Below are positions 1 to 7,667 of a stretch of DNA of 17,804 bases, one piece after another. The position numbers and the translations under genes were made by a program. Numbering within the stretch: position 1 is the stretch's first letter; each line of letters starts with the position of its first letter. The notes beneath the pieces are model-generated. The model ran no database searches. It was not told where the DNA came from and was given only the letters and a program-made list of their open reading frames with translations. The stretch is from Streptomyces sp. NRRL F-525 (GTDB lineage: Bacteria; Actinomycetota; Actinomycetes; Streptomycetales; Streptomycetaceae), in NCBI RefSeq assembly GCF_000716605.1, contig NZ_JNXE01000074.1, forward strand, positions 1-17,804, given 5' to 3'.

Positions 1-59
1 GCCCCACCACACCCCCACCCCCCACGTCAACGCGCCGCGCCCCCGCGCCCGCGTGCGCC

Positions 60-129
60 TTTGCGTCACGTGTGTCACAAAAGCCCCCCTCGTGTCACAC
101 ATATCGCGTGTACGCGGGTTTTGCGTCAC
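60..129. repeat. Cluster of GTCAC direct repeats upstream of the small HTH gene
   Basis: TTTGCGTCAC occurs at 60-69 and again at 120-129, exactly 60 bases apart. GTGTCACA occurs at 72-79 and 92-99, 20 bases apart. All four units carry GTCAC in the same orientation, so sites 9, 20 and 31 bases apart line up in series. A short dyad, CGCGT/ACGCG, lies at 105-116. This arrangement suits cooperative binding of a regulator, but no binding protein can be named from the sequence. The rest of 1-265 shows no gene. Confidence 0.5.
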
Positions 130-265
130 ACCCGGTCGACAGGCGCTTCCCGTCCATCACCGTGTGTCGTTCACCCGGCACAGGCTTGTGATCGCCAGCG
201 CAGCGCACGGCTCCCCCGACGGCCGCCCCCGGCCGCCGCCGCGGCGCGCGCAGGGAGGTGCACTC

Positions 266-466
266 ATGACCGACCGACGGCTCTGGTCGTACAAGGAAAT
301 CGCGGCCCACATCCGCGTCCAGCCCGACACCGTCCGCTCGTACCGCAAGCACGGCCTGCTGCCCCCGCCCGACCACGTGGAGAGCGGCAAGCCGTACTGG
401 TACGCGGACACGGTCCGGGCGTGGGTGGCCTCCCGGCCCGGCAACCGGGGGCGTAGGGACGACTGA
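266..466 (+). CDS. Small helix-turn-helix DNA-binding protein (MerR/AlpA-like fold)
   Basis: A 66-residue protein starting at ATG 266, six bases after a strong AGGGAGG ribosome site (252-258). The reading frame is open further upstream, but that part is low-complexity and has no ribosome site, so I use 266. The protein is one winged-helix-like domain: the SYKEIAAHIRVQPDTVRSYR segment (about residues 8-27) reads as helix-turn-helix, followed by a G-L-L-P-P-P turn typical of MerR/HTH_17 domains and a Trp-Tyr/Trp-containing C-terminal helix. The C-terminus is basic (RPGNRGRRDD). It lacks any effector or dimerisation domain, so it resembles AlpA/excisionase-like or stand-alone HTH proteins common in Streptomyces. 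The direct repeats just upstream could be its own operator, but that is inference. Function unknown beyond DNA binding. Confidence 0.8.
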   Translation: MTDRRLWSYKEIAAHIRVQPDTVRSYRKHGLLPPPDHVESGKPYWYADTVRAWVASRPGNRGRRDD

Positions 467-484
467 CCCGAGCCGGTGAGGGGC

Positions 485-514
485 CGGGTGCCCGTGTCGC
501 AGCGTGGGCACCCG
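485..514 (+). terminator. Stem-loop after the small HTH gene
   Basis: A perfect 9-bp stem (CGGGTGCCC at 485-493 with GGGCACCCG at 506-514) encloses a 12-base loop, 18 bases after the stop codon. There is no T run, which is common for Streptomyces terminators. An alternative 8-bp pairing, 492-499 with 533-540, shares two bases with the first stem. Confidence 0.5.
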
Positions 515-677
515 CCGCCCGGCGCCCGGCGTCGACACGGAAAGCGCGTGCCGTAGTCATCCGACAATCCGCTTCGCGTCCGCGCGACTCCGCCGTCCGC
601 CAACACGCCCTGCATACGGCCTTTTTCTGATGTGACCATTTTGTCGAGCAGTGCTTCTGCGACCTCGAGAGGTGCGC

Positions 678-1484
678 GTGTCCCGCTATCTGTTCGACAA
701 CACGGCCGTCCAGACGGCAGGACGCTTCTCCGTACTCGAGGCCCGCTACGACACCGCGTCCAGAGCGGCACTGGAGCGCACCGGGGTCGGTCCGGGGTGG
801 AGGTGTCTCGAAGTCGGCGGTGGCGGCGGCTCGTTGGGGAACTGGCTGGGCGAACGGGTCGGCCCCGACGGCGAGGTGGCGGTCACGGACATCGATCCGG
901 CCCGCGCCGCGTCCCGCCCGACCGCGGCCAACGTACGGGTCCTGCGCCACGACATCACCCACGATCCGCTGCCCGGAGACGGTTTCGACCTGGTGCACGC
1001 CCGGCTGGTGCTGCTTCATCTCCCCGAACGGCTAAGGGTGTTGGAGCTGCTGGCCGGTGCCCTGCGCCCGGGCGGCTGGCTCGTCCTGGAGGACTTCGAC
1101 TGCGGCTGGATCCCCGTGCTCGCCGCGCCCGACGACAACGCCGTACTGCTCTTCGAGCGCCTGCACGCCTCCCTGATGGCCCTGTTGGAACGGGCCGGTG
1201 CCGAACCCCGGTGGGGCCGACAGGTGGTGGGGGCGATGCTGCGGGCGGGACTGGACGAGGTCACGGCGACCACCTACGCGGAGACCTGGCAGGGCGGCGG
1301 CGAGGGGATCGGCCTGCACCGCGTCAACACCGTGCAAGTCGCGGACGGTCTGGCCGAGTTGGGGGTCGGCTCCGACGAAGTCGCCGCCTTCCTCGCCCTC
1401 CTGGACGACCCGCGCTTCGTCGTCAGCTCCTATCCCCTGATCAGCGCGCTCGGCCGGCGTCCCGGAGAGGAGAGCCCGCGATGA
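678..1484 (+). CDS. Class I SAM-dependent methyltransferase
   Basis: A 268-residue protein. I start it at GTG 678, five bases after GAGAGG (667-672); the frame stays open to a GTG at 651 with no ribosome site. Motif I of the SAM-binding Rossmann fold is CLEVGGGGGSLG (about residues 43-54), with the acidic end of strand 2 at VTDIDP (69-74), then HDITHDPLP (91-99), a DLVHARLVLLHLP segment (104-116) and the post-motif LRPGGWLVLEDFD (129-141). The C-terminal half (about 150-268) is helical and probably forms the acceptor pocket; I cannot read the substrate from it. Its stop overlaps the start of the salicylate synthase as ATGA, so the two are almost certainly co-translated. Salicylate or a downstream product is therefore a reasonable acceptor candidate, but this is inference from context. 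It resembles UbiE/type-11 methyltransferases only in the fold. Confidence 0.88.
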   Translation: MSRYLFDNTAVQTAGRFSVLEARYDTASRAALERTGVGPGWRCLEVGGGGGSLGNWLGERVGPDGEVAVTDIDPARAASRPTAANVRVLRHDITHDPLPGDGFDLVHARLVLLHLPERLRVLELLAGALRPGGWLVLEDFDCGWIPVLAAPDDNAVLLFERLHASLMALLERAGAEPRWGRQVVGAMLRAGLDEVTATTYAETWQGGGEGIGLHRVNTVQVADGLAELGVGSDEVAAFLALLDDPRFVVSSYPLISALGRRPGEESPR

Positions 1485-2767
1485 CCGCCCAATACCGGGA
1501 AATCCGCCTGCCGTTGACGGAGGAGCCCCTCGGCCTCATGGCCCGGCTCGCCCGCGGCGGCCCGTACGACCAGTACACCGTGTACGAGAACGGCCCGGAG
1601 TGGTCGTACGCCGGCGGCGCCCTCGCGACCTTCCGCCTCACGGCGGACGCGCGGGATCTCGCCGCCGTCGAGGAGTGGCTCGCCGACGTGCCGGTGACCG
1701 GGTGGCGCGTCTACGGCTGGGCCGCCTTCGAGTTGGGGGCCGCGCTGGCCGGGGTGCGCGGAAGCGGCACGGACCCCGGGGAGCCCCTGCTGCACCTGGT
1801 CGTACCGGCCGTGGAGGTGCGGGCCCGGGGTGAGCGGCTGCTGCTGCGTGCCGTCGACCCCGGTCAACTCGACGCGCTGGTACGGCTGGTCGAGGCCGGG
1901 GCGCCCGCTGAACCCGGGCCGCCCGAACCCGTCGGGCGCGTCGGCGTGGCGCTGGACGACACCGGCGGGTACCGCGACGCCGTCACCACCGCCCTGCACG
2001 ATCTGCGCGGGCCCGGTCCGCTGGCGAAGGTGATCCTGTCGCGGCGGGTCGCCGTGCCGGTACCGCTGGACCTGACCGCCACCTATGTCGTGGGGCGGCG
2101 GGCCAACACCCCTGCCCGCTCCTTCCTGTTGAACCTCGGCGGCATCAGCGCGGCCGGCTTCAGCCCGGAGACCGTCGCCGAAGTCACCGGCGACCGGCGG
2201 GTGGTGAGCCGGCCGCTGGCCGGGACCCGGGCCCGCACCGGCTCGCCCGACGAGGACGCTCAGCTGCGCGCCGACCTCCTGAGCGACCCGAAGGAGGTCC
2301 ACGAACACGCCATCTCCGTGAAACTGGCGCTGGAGGACCTCGCCCTGGTCTGCGACGACACCTGCGCCACCGCGTACATGACCGTCGAGGAACGCGGCAC
2401 CGTCCAGCACCTCGCCTCCACCGTCGTCGGCCGCCTCCGCGCCGACCGCACCCCCTGGCAGGCCTTCGCCGCCCTGTTCCCCGCGGTCACCGCCACCGGC
2501 ATCCCCAAGACCCCGGCCTACGACGTCATCCGCGCGCTGGAGGGCCGCCCCCGGGGCCTGTACGCGGGCGCCGTCCTCACCTACGACGTCTCCGGCGAAC
2601 TCGACGCCGCGCTCGTCCTGCGCAGCGTCTTCCGCCAGGGCGACCACTGCTGGCTCCAGGCCGGCGCCGGCATCGTCCGCCAGTCGCACCCGGCCCGCGA
2701 ACACGAGGAGACCTGCGAGAAACTCCGCAGCATCGCCGAGCACCTGGTCCCGGCCCCGGACCACTGA
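1481..2767 (+). CDS. Salicylate synthase (MbtI/Irp9-type chorismate-utilising enzyme)
   Basis: A 428-residue protein of the usual MbtI length. This family converts chorismate to isochorismate and then to salicylate plus pyruvate, with Mg2+. The catalytic signature is intact: KVILSR (Lys183, the general-base position), GFSPE (Glu230), PLAGTR (245-250), DPKEVHEHAISVK (269-281), TVQHLAS (His310), GLYAGAV (Tyr361), LRSVF (Arg381), and EETCEKL near the C-terminus (Lys414). The DPKEVxEH and VQHLAS signatures fit salicylate synthases better than anthranilate synthase component I or plain isochorismate synthase. The start ATG overlaps the methyltransferase stop by four bases, with GGAGAGGAG (1463-1471) upstream. 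The usual siderophore partners (salicyl-AMP ligase, NRPS) are absent nearby. An isochorismate-only activity cannot be excluded from sequence alone. Confidence 0.92.
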   Translation: MTAQYREIRLPLTEEPLGLMARLARGGPYDQYTVYENGPEWSYAGGALATFRLTADARDLAAVEEWLADVPVTGWRVYGWAAFELGAALAGVRGSGTDPGEPLLHLVVPAVEVRARGERLLLRAVDPGQLDALVRLVEAGAPAEPGPPEPVGRVGVALDDTGGYRDAVTTALHDLRGPGPLAKVILSRRVAVPVPLDLTATYVVGRRANTPARSFLLNLGGISAAGFSPETVAEVTGDRRVVSRPLAGTRARTGSPDEDAQLRADLLSDPKEVHEHAISVKLALEDLALVCDDTCATAYMTVEERGTVQHLASTVVGRLRADRTPWQAFAALFPAVTATGIPKTPAYDVIRALEGRPRGLYAGAVLTYDVSGELDAALVLRSVFRQGDHCWLQAGAGIVRQSHPAREHEETCEKLRSIAEHLVPAPDH

Positions 2768-2826
2768 CCGGCGGTCCGGTCGCCAATCCGCTTGCCGATC
2801 TCCGGTCCGCCGCCGAGGATCCCGGG

Positions 2827-3411
2827 ATGAACCTCTCCGCCAAACCCGTCCTCACGGGCGAGAAGACCGTCCTCCGCCCCGTCGCCGAGGCCGACGCCGA
2901 CGGCATCTGGCGGCTGATCCAGGACCCGGAGATCATCCGCTTCACCTTCGAGCCCCCGGCCGAACTGACCCTGGAACGGCTGCGCCCCCTGTACGCGTCC
3001 CGCGCCACCCACCCCGACCGCCTCGACCTCGCCGTCACGGACCCGGCCACCGGCGAACTCCTCGGCGAGGTCGTCCTCCACAACTGGGATCACGGCACCC
3101 GCAGTTGCACCTTCCGCACCCTCCTCGGCCCCCGGGGCCGCGACCGGGGCATCGGCACGGAGGCCACCCGCCTCATCGTGGGCTACGGCTTCGAGCAACT
3201 GGGCCTGCACCGGATCCAGTTGGAGGTCTACGGCCACAACCACCGCGCCCGGCGGGTCTACGAGAAGGTCGGCTTCGTGGTCGAAGGCGTCCTGCGTGAG
3301 GCCCGGTCGCGGAACGGGGAGTGGGTGGACGAGGTCGTCATGGGGCTGCTCGACCGTGAGTGGAACGCGCATCGGGGTCGTCCCGAGGAAGTCACCTCCA
3401 CGGCTCGATGA
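2827..3411 (+). CDS. GNAT-family N-acetyltransferase (RimJ/RimL type)
   Basis: A 194-residue single-domain protein. It begins with the typical RimJ/RimL opening, [20 protein letters not shown] (residues 11-30). The acetyl-CoA pyrophosphate loop is [10 protein letters not shown] (104-113), and the C-terminal part has [20 protein letters not shown] (125-144) and [14 protein letters not shown] (145-158), classical for the family. Such proteins transfer acetyl from acetyl-CoA to an amine on a protein, antibiotic or small molecule; the acceptor is not readable. It lies 59 bases after the salicylate synthase on the same strand, so it may be the third gene of that operon, although the gap leaves room for its own promoter. 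GAGG at 2815-2818 precedes ATG 2827. Its last 20 bases overlap the 3' end of the convergent alcohol dehydrogenase. Confidence 0.88.
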   Translation: MNLSAKPVLTGEKTVLRPVAEADADGIWRLIQDPEIIRFTFEPPAELTLERLRPLYASRATHPDRLDLAVTDPATGELLGEVVLHNWDHGTRSCTFRTLLGPRGRDRGIGTEATRLIVGYGFEQLGLHRIQLEVYGHNHRARRVYEKVGFVVEGVLREARSRNGEWVDEVVMGLLDREWNAHRGRPEEVTSTAR

Positions 3412-4435
3412 CCGTCACCCCCGCTCCCGGTGCCGTGCCCATCGCGGTGAGGGCGGCCGGTGTCTCGTCCAGGGTGATGGTGGCGGTGGCGAGGAGGTCG
3501 GGGCGCAGTACTCCCGCCCGGACCAGCTCCAGCATGGGCGGGTAGGTGTGGGCCGCCATGCCGTGGCTGCCGAGGAGTTCGAGTTCCAGGGCGATCGCGC
3601 GGGCCATGGGGACGGGGGTCGTGCCCGACGGCGAGGGCAGGAGGCCGACCTGGAGGTGGCGGCCCCGGCGGCGCAGGCCGTTCACCGAGGCCGCGCAGGT
3701 CGCCGGGGAGCCCAGGGCGTCCAGCGACACGTGGGCGCCGCCGCCTGTCAGTTCGCGTACCGCCCGTGCCGTGTCCGGGGTGTGCGTGCCGTCCACGCAC
3801 TCCGTCGCCCCGAACTTCCTTGCCAGCGCGAGTGCTTGGGGCGAGATGTCCACCGCGACGACCCTGGCTCCGGCGGCCGCCGCGATCATCACCGCCGACA
3901 GGCCCACTCCCCCGCAGCCGTGCACCGCGACCCACTCCCCCGGCGCGACCCGGCCCCGCTGCACCACCGCGCGGAACGCCGTCGCGAACCGGCAGCCCAG
4001 GGAGGCCGCCGTCGCGAAGGTCATCTCGTCCGGCATCGCGACCAGGTTCACGTCGGCGTGGTCCAGGGCGACGTACTGGGCGAAGGAACCCCAGTGGGTG
4101 AAGCCGGGCTGGGTCTGGCGCTCGCAGATCTGCTGGTCGCCGGCGGCGCAGGCGGGGCAGGTTCCGCAGGCGCACACGAACGGGACGGTGACTCGGTCGC
4201 CGGGGTGCCAGGCCGTCACCCTGTTGCCGACTGCCTCGACCACGCCGGCGAGTTCGTGGCCCGGGACGTGGGGCAACGTGATGTCCGGGTCGTGGCCCTG
4301 CCAGCCGTGCCAGTCGCTTCGGCAGAGGCCTGTGGCTTCGACCCGGACGGTCACTCCGTGGGGTGCGGGAGTGGGGTCGGGTACGTCTCGTACCTCGGCG
4401 GGGTCACCGTATTGCTCGAACACCACCGCTTTCAT
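3392..4435 (-). CDS. Zinc-dependent alcohol dehydrogenase (medium-chain dehydrogenase/reductase)
   Basis: A 347-residue protein starting at ATG 4435 ([10 protein letters not shown]); GGGAG lies five bases upstream, whereas the ATG four codons earlier has no ribosome site. Catalytic zinc ligands are Cys38 and the GHE motif (His60-Glu61). The structural-zinc lobe is [13 protein letters not shown]...C (Cys90, 93, 96, 104). The NAD(P)-binding fold shows [10 protein letters not shown] (about 173-182), with an acidic VAVD at the end of the next strand, suggesting NAD preference. It reversibly oxidises an alcohol or aldehyde in the cytoplasm; the substrate cannot be inferred. It sits directly downstream of the MMPL exporter on the same strand, and the exporter's reading frame overlaps its first 32 bases, so translational coupling is likely. 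Confidence 0.9.
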   Translation of the reverse strand: MKAVVFEQYGDPAEVRDVPDPTPAPHGVTVRVEATGLCRSDWHGWQGHDPDITLPHVPGHELAGVVEAVGNRVTAWHPGDRVTVPFVCACGTCPACAAGDQQICERQTQPGFTHWGSFAQYVALDHADVNLVAMPDEMTFATAASLGCRFATAFRAVVQRGRVAPGEWVAVHGCGGVGLSAVMIAAAAGARVVAVDISPQALALARKFGATECVDGTHTPDTARAVRELTGGGAHVSLDALGSPATCAASVNGLRRRGRHLQVGLLPSPSGTTPVPMARAIALELELLGSHGMAAHTYPPMLELVRAGVLRPDLLATATITLDETPAALTAMGTAPGAGVTVIEPWR

Positions 4436-6665
4436 TTGGGCTCCCATCGCCGTTGTTGTCTGCGGGTACGTCGTGGCTGGTCGCGCAGTTCCCCGCGCCC
4501 CTGGGTGGGTTCTCTCCCCCTTCGCTGAGACCGAACCGTTGGTGAAAGCGTCGCAACGGACCCGGCGCCCACCACGTCGCCCTGCCCGTCAGCTTCATCA
4601 CCGCCGGGACCAGCAGGCTGCGGACGATCATCGCGTCCATCAGGACCGCCAGGGCGATGCCCAGGCCGAGCATCTTGGTGTTGGTGACCCGGGAGGTGCC
4701 GATGGCGATCATCACCACCGCCAGGATGACCGCGGCGGCGGTTATCAGGCCGCCCGTGCGCTGGAGGCCGTGGCGGACCGCCTCGTTGTGGTCGCCCGTG
4801 CGGTCGTACTCCTCCTTGATGCGGGAGAGCAGGAACACGCCGTAGTCCATGGAGAGGCCGAAGGCCACGCAGAACATGAGGACGGGCAGGGTCGTCTCTA
4901 TCGAGCCGGTGCTGGTGAAGCCGAGTGCGCCGGAGAGATGGCCGTCCTGGAAGACCCAGACCACCGCGCCGAACATCGCCGTGAGGCTGAGCGCGTTCAG
5001 CAGGACCGCCTGGATCGGGATCAGGACGCTACCGGTCAGGAGGAAGACCAGGAGCAGGGTGACGACGGCGATGAGGGCGGCCGCCCAGGGCAGGCGGGTG
5101 GCTATCGCGTGCTTGGAGTCGACCAGGACGGCCGCCGTGCCGGTCACCTTGGTGGTGAAGGGGGCGTCCGTGGCGCGCAGGTCGCCGACCAGGCGCTGGG
5201 CCGCGGCGTCGACCGCCTCGCCCTTGGGCAGCACCGTGAAGTACGCCGAGTCGCCCTTCACCAGGGGGCCGTCCACCCGTGCCACCTCGGGGAGTTGGGC
5301 GATCCGGGACTTGTAGGCGGTGTACTGCGCCGGTGTCGCCCGGCCCTCGGCGAGCACTTCGAGGCCGCCGCCGGGGTTGCCCGGGAAGCCGTCCCGGATG
5401 TGCTGCTGCACTACGTGGGACTCGGCACCCGCAGGGAGTTGGCGGTCGTCCGCTGTGCCGAACTTGACGCCCAGGAAGGGCAGTCCGAGGAGGACGAGCA
5501 CCGCTGCGGTGGCGAGGGCGAAGAAGGGGGCCCTGCGCATCACGAGGTTCGCCAGGCGGGCCCAGCCCGTGCCCTCCTCGCCGGAGACCTTCGCCGGGCG
5601 GCCTCGGCGGAACAGGCGCCGTAGGTCCAGGGAGTTGACCCGGTGGCCGAGCAGCAGGAGTGCTGCCGGGAGGAGGATCAGGGCGGCTGCCGCGGCCAGG
5701 AGGACCACGGCGATGCCCGCGTAGGCGAAGGAGCGCAGGAAGTACATCGGGAAGACCAGCATCGCGGCCAGGGAGACCGCGACCGTGAGGGCGGAGAACA
5801 GCACCGTGCGGCCGGCCGTGCGCAGGGTGGTGGCGATGGCCGTCAACGGGTCGGCGCCGGTGGCCAGTTCCTCGCGGAAGCGGCGGACGATGAACAGGGC
5901 GTAGTCGATGGCCAGTCCGAGGCCCAAGGCTGTCGTCAGGTTCATCGCGAAGACCGAGACGTCGGTGAACTCCGTGAGGCCGCGCAGCACCGCGTTCGTC
6001 CCGAGGATCGCGACGATGCCGATGCCCAGGGGCAGCAGGGCCGCGATCGCGGAGCCGAAGACCATCACCAGCAGGAGCAGGGTCACCGGCAGGGCGATCA
6101 TCTCGGCGCGGGCCAGGTCCTCCTTGATGATCGTCTGCATCTCGTGGCGGACCGCGACGATGCCGCCGACCTTCACGTGCACCGGGCCGTGCGCGCCCCG
6201 GAGGGCGGGGGCGATGCGGTCCAGGGTGTCGTTCGTCGCCTTCTCGTCGCCCGTCAGGTGGGCGGCGATCAGCGCCTCGTGACCGTCCTTCGCGCGCAGG
6301 GCGGGGGACTTGGTCCGCCAGTACGAGCCGACGCCTATGACGCCCTGCTCGCTCGCCAGCCGGGCGGTGAGGCGGTCGGCCTCGGCGGCGACCGCGGGGT
6401 CGTCCACCGAGGCGCTGCCCGAGTCCACGAGGAGCAGGAGGTTGGGCTGCGAGGCCGGGAACTCGCGCTCCAGCGCCTTGGTCGCGTACGTCGACTGGGC
6501 GGTCGGGTCCTCCCAGCCGCCGCTGCCCAGCCGGTCGGCGACCCCGCTGCCCGCGACCACGGCGAGCGCGGTGAGGACCAGGGCCACGAGCAGCGACAAC
6601 CGGGGGCGGGCGGTGACGAAACGCGTCCATCCCCCGGGCCGCGGTGGGCTGTTGACTTCGGTCAT
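4404..6665 (-). CDS. MMPL/RND-family membrane transporter
   Basis: A 753-residue inner-membrane protein with the duplicated MMPL layout: a first membrane helix at about 21-40, a periplasmic-type domain (45-185), a helix bundle (188-340), a cytoplasmic linker rich in Arg (341-375), a helix (378-400), a second outside domain (402-520) and a second bundle (525-690). Both halves carry the Asp-Tyr proton-relay pair: AIDYALF (Asp254) and SMDYGVF (Asp607). The family exports lipids or hydrophobic compounds using proton motive force. The start, ATG 6665, follows GGGGAG. Divergent transcription from a TetR gene with shared operators indicates local repression. After RFGLSE (710-715) about 38 residues have no MMPL character; they are encoded by the intergenic repeat at 4446-4503 and by the start of the next gene. 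The substrate is unknown. Confidence 0.93.
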   Translation of the reverse strand: MTEVNSPPRPGGWTRFVTARPRLSLLVALVLTALAVVAGSGVADRLGSGGWEDPTAQSTYATKALEREFPASQPNLLLLVDSGSASVDDPAVAAEADRLTARLASEQGVIGVGSYWRTKSPALRAKDGHEALIAAHLTGDEKATNDTLDRIAPALRGAHGPVHVKVGGIVAVRHEMQTIIKEDLARAEMIALPVTLLLLVMVFGSAIAALLPLGIGIVAILGTNAVLRGLTEFTDVSVFAMNLTTALGLGLAIDYALFIVRRFREELATGADPLTAIATTLRTAGRTVLFSALTVAVSLAAMLVFPMYFLRSFAYAGIAVVLLAAAAALILLPAALLLLGHRVNSLDLRRLFRRGRPAKVSGEEGTGWARLANLVMRRAPFFALATAAVLVLLGLPFLGVKFGTADDRQLPAGAESHVVQQHIRDGFPGNPGGGLEVLAEGRATPAQYTAYKSRIAQLPEVARVDGPLVKGDSAYFTVLPKGEAVDAAAQRLVGDLRATDAPFTTKVTGTAAVLVDSKHAIATRLPWAAALIAVVTLLLVFLLTGSVLIPIQAVLLNALSLTAMFGAVVWVFQDGHLSGALGFTSTGSIETTLPVLMFCVAFGLSMDYGVFLLSRIKEEYDRTGDHNEAVRHGLQRTGGLITAAAVILAVVMIAIGTSRVTNTKMLGLGIALAVLMDAMIVRSLLVPAVMKLTGRATWWAPGPLRRFHQRFGLSEGGENPPRGAGNCATSHDVPADNNGDGSPNESGGVRAIR
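4446..4503 (-). repeat. Streptomyces intergenic repeat, copy 1 (inside the MMPL 3' end)
   Basis: The minus strand of 4475-4501 is identical over 27 bases to 12097-12123, beginning GGGGCGCGGGGAACTGCGCG. Weaker similarity continues to about 4446 (CCCGCAG...ACAACGG against CCCGCGG...ACAACGG). I recognise this core as a widespread Streptomyces intergenic repeat. Here it is translated as the tail of the MMPL protein, and it ends just before the dehydrogenase ribosome site. Confidence 0.75.
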
Positions 6666-6740
6666 CGTGCGGTGCTCCCCTTCACCTTGACCCGGCCTCC
6701 GCGCAGAGCGGTGGCATGGGTCGGCACTGCAATAGAATGG

Positions 6741-6766
6741 GAAACACGAGACACCGCTCGCGTTTC
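6741..6766. promoter_or_regulatory. Putative TetR operator 1 between the divergent MMPL and TetR genes
   Basis: An imperfect dyad: GAAACACGAG (6741-6750) and CTCGCGTTTC (6757-6766), with a 6-base spacer and one mismatch. It is 75 bases from the MMPL start and 68 from the TetR start. A TAGAAT hexamer (6733-6738; ATTCTA on the other strand) lies immediately beside it, so binding would occlude a promoter. A divergent TetR gene with such dyads is the standard local-repressor layout. Confidence 0.6.
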
Positions 6767-6778
6767 GCCGGAGCACCA

Positions 6779-6802
6779 GAATGCGAGCGACCACTCGCGT
6801 TT
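6779..6802. promoter_or_regulatory. Putative TetR operator 2
   Basis: A second dyad with the same half-site and spacer: AATGCGAG (6780-6787) and CTCGCGTTT (6794-6802), 6 bases apart, centred 37 bases from operator 1. It ends 32 bases before the TetR start, which fits autorepression. A further half-site-like CTCGTGT begins at 6832. Confidence 0.55.
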
Positions 6803-6834
6803 GTCAACGCCGTTCGGAGAGCTGGGGATAACTC

Positions 6835-7470
6835 GTGTCCGTGGACCAGGAGAAGGCCGGCCCCCGCCGCCAGGCCCGCGGCGAGCGCCGCATCGCCCAG
6901 CTGCTGGAGGCCGCCGCCTCCGTCTTCTGCACGACGGGCTACACCGCGTCCAGCACCAACGCCATCGCCCGCGAGGCCGGCGTCTCACCGGGCACGCTCT
7001 ACCAGTTCTTCCCGAACAAGGAAGCGATCGCGATCGAGCTGGGCGACCGGCTGCTGCACGAGATGCGGGACATGTACGGCGAGGCGCTCGCGCCGGTCGA
7101 CCCGTCGACCCCGCTGGAGGAGGCGGTCGGCGGGGTGGTCGACCGCTTCACCGCCTTCAACTGCCGGCACCCGGTGTTCTTCGCCCTGATGCACGGCCCG
7201 GACATCCCCGGCCGGCTCGCCGAGGACCACGACGCGCTGCACGCGAACCTGCTCACCGGGATAGAGACGGTGATCGCGGCGTTCCTGCCCGACGCCCCCG
7301 CCGCCGACGTCACCCGCACCGCCCGCATGTGCCTGGGCCTCTACAAGGCCGGCCTCGAACTGGTCCTCTCCCACGAGGGCGCCGAGCGCGAGGCCTACGT
7401 CCGGGAGCTGAAGAACGTCCTGATCCGCTATCTGGCGCCGATGGTCGCGGCGGCACAGGGCACGGCCTGA
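6835..7470 (+). CDS. TetR/AcrR-family transcriptional regulator
   Basis: A 211-residue protein. GTG 6835 is chosen because GGGG (6823-6826) lies eight bases upstream; GTG 6841 is a possible alternative. The N-terminal DNA-binding domain (about 14-65) is textbook: RRIAQLLEAAASVFCTTGY, then TNAIAREAGVSPGTLYQFFP (41-60) as helix-turn-helix, then NKEAI. The remaining residues form the ligand-binding and dimerisation helices; a Cys in AFNCRHPVFFALMHGP is visible, but the ligand is not. It is divergent from the MMPL exporter with two similar dyads between them, so it most likely represses the exporter-dehydrogenase pair and itself until a ligand binds. Confidence 0.92.
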   Translation: MSVDQEKAGPRRQARGERRIAQLLEAAASVFCTTGYTASSTNAIAREAGVSPGTLYQFFPNKEAIAIELGDRLLHEMRDMYGEALAPVDPSTPLEEAVGGVVDRFTAFNCRHPVFFALMHGPDIPGRLAEDHDALHANLLTGIETVIAAFLPDAPAADVTRTARMCLGLYKAGLELVLSHEGAEREAYVRELKNVLIRYLAPMVAAAQGTA

Positions 7471-7667
7471 AGCACGAACCCCGACCCCCCGCACCACGAC
7501 TCCGCCCCGCGTCTCCACCCCGCACCCCCGACCTCACGCCGTAGAGGCCGCCGATCACCCGTACGCCGACGGCCATGGCCAGGACGGCCGTCCCGGACTG
7601 CGGTATGCGGCTTACCTACCATAAAGTGCCGGTAAATCTGCCCTGTAGAAGTACGAGGGGATTTGCC

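Noticed and set aside
540..677. An iron box (DmdR/IdeR-type) upstream of the salicylate operon
   Set aside because: No TTAGGTTAGGC-like 19-base dyad is present; the AT-rich patch at 620-645 does not match.
632..1480. A 711-codon open frame joining the methyltransferase region to the salicylate synthase
   Set aside because: Its first part is Arg/Gly-rich out-of-frame translation of the methyltransferase gene; the true synthase start is ATG 1481.
1430..2764. Long antisense open frames opposite the synthase, MMPL, copA, gltA and recD-like genes
   Set aside because: They are shadows typical of high-GC DNA; the opposing frames carry the conserved motifs.
7582..7593. GGACGGCCGTCC palindrome upstream of prsW
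   Set aside because: Short and made only of common GC-rich words; likely chance, with no promoter match beside it.
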